Assembly (NCBI GenBank): GCA_043772005.1
Contig: JAYVGP010000002.1
Coordinates: forward strand, 1 to 64,000
DNA: 64,000 nt
Source of the DNA: JAYSSF01 sp043772005
Lineage (GTDB): Bacteria; Patescibacteriota; Gracilibacteria; Absconditabacterales; Absconditicoccaceae
Reading direction: 5' to 3'
The position numbers and the translations under genes are program-made. Under the pieces are notes generated by a model, which saw only the letters and a program-made list of their open reading frames with translations, did not search any database and was not told the origin of the DNA. Below are positions 63,424-64,000 of the stretch, one piece after another (the stretch's first letter is position 1; the number at the start of each line of letters is the position of its first letter).

Positions 63424-64000
63424 TTAATTTCTTCACTTATTTGCATATTGCTTGAGATATCTATCATGATCTGGAATATCAACGATTTCAAGAGAGTTTT
63501 TATTATAGATTAAACGATGTGTTTTACCAGTATACGAAAACTTAATAATTCAAAAATCTGTCCCTTGTAGATCTTCTACATAGTGGTTTTTTCTAATCGG
63601 ACCTGCATATTTTTCCATTTTCCCAATATGAGCTTGAAGGGCAGCTTTTTCTCTGTCAGAAAGCTCATATATCATCTTGACTACCGAATGTTCGATAATA
63701 GAAAGACCAAGTGTTGATAAACGACCTATCACATCATCTACATCCACCTCTTCAATCTTCTTATTATATACATGCTTATTACGTGGAGCTTTCTGTGGTA
63801 TAGTAAGTACTACTTTGGAGGTGGTACGAATATCAGGTTCAGGCTTAGTATTGATAGAAATTTGAGCTCTTAGTAATTGCTGGGCAATAATCTCCATTCA
63901 CTCATCTAGATGAACAATAGCACTATCTACTTGTTCCATCATTGATGAGTAAAAATCATACATACGATCACCTATTCATATAAATTGTGATGATTGTGCC
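63424..64000 (-). CDS. Protein of unknown function, 5' end outside window (partial)
   Basis: At least 192 residues, open to the window edge. Acidic-basic helical sequence with VVLTIPQKAPRNKHVYNKKIEEVDVDDVIGRLSTLGLSIIE, a Lys/Arg-rich middle (KNHYVEDLQGTDFGIIKF) and a C-terminal SYTGKTHRLIYNKNSLEIVDIPDHDRYLKQY. The frame passes a UGA near 63550 that splits it under the standard code. No domain recognised. Confidence 0.6.

Noticed and set aside
1..64000. Most broken frames as pseudogenes or sequencing errors
   Set aside because: They heal completely when UGA is Gly. Only genes still carrying UAA or frame changes under code 25 were kept as pseudogenes.

Overview
The window reads as an ordinary, densely packed bacterial chromosome only if UGA is translated as glycine (translation table 25). 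Under the standard code almost every gene is broken. With UGA = Gly, about 75 genes close cleanly at UAA or UAG, and UGA falls on invariant glycines: the GGQ loop of ArfB, FGGQ of ribosomal protein L27, HPGG of a cytochrome b5, DLRDSGSIEQ of DnaB and the lipobox glycine of a lipoprotein. UGG is still used for tryptophan. This code is known from Candidatus Gracilibacteria (BD1-5) and Absconditabacteria (SR1), so the source is very probably one of these CPR/Patescibacteria lineages. Gracilibacteria is my preference, because metabolic, repair and envelope genes are fairly rich, but that choice is inference. No rRNA and no CRISPR array were seen. Starts lack Shine-Dalgarno motifs, and many genes abut or overlap by a few bases.

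Layout. 1-4.0 kb: envelope and pilus-like proteins around hisS. 4.0-11.5 kb: core information genes (tgt, map, rpmA-rpmF, nusB, rlmE, dnaB) plus a VTC-type polyphosphate polymerase and a decayed pilin-like gene. 11.5-14.7 kb: a frameshifted family-1 glycosidase relative, a cyclophilin, a VTT membrane protein and a methyltransferase. 14.7-21.7 kb: a minus-strand photoproduct and alkylation repair island (two photolyase-type flavoproteins, AlkB-like dioxygenase, DUF2256, DCC protein, HIT protein, ArfB), then a dienelactone hydrolase lipoprotein, a bacilliredoxin-like protein and tRNA-Gly. 22-27.8 kb: a putative di-iron-type helical protein, a SinR-like protein and the nrdB-orf-nrdA ribonucleotide reductase operon with tandem NrdR boxes. 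27.8-33.2 kb: DedA, RNase HI, RNHCP protein, a short SufBD protein and RseP. 33.4-38.8 kb: SpoU methyltransferase, a 1134-residue PKD/thrombospondin-3 surface protein and a HEPN-like gene. 38.8-48.8 kb: topA, pilC, holB, tRNA-Gln, cytochrome b5, DEAD-box helicase, a REP-type transposase and a GIY-YIG protein. 48.8-54.7 kb: a nonsense-mutated SDR gene, a single-chain restriction-modification enzyme and dinD. 55-64 kb: an accessory row (MFS transporter, VOC proteins, glycosyltransferase, DedA, sugar isomerase), malate:quinone oxidoreductase, a ZIP metal transporter and a gene running off the end.

Most notable: (i) a photolyase-like protein whose FAD domain precedes its alpha/beta domain; (ii) an R2 subunit with the Glu/Phe signature of class Ic Mn/Fe enzymes; (iii) palindromic repeats translated inside genes (nrdA linker, the transposase, and the start of a 92-aa protein); (iv) genes carrying in-frame UAA where UGA-Gly is expected, suggesting that code-25 glycine codons are one transition away from a stop; (v) unassigned inverted-repeat RNAs at 23.3 and 44.6 kb.
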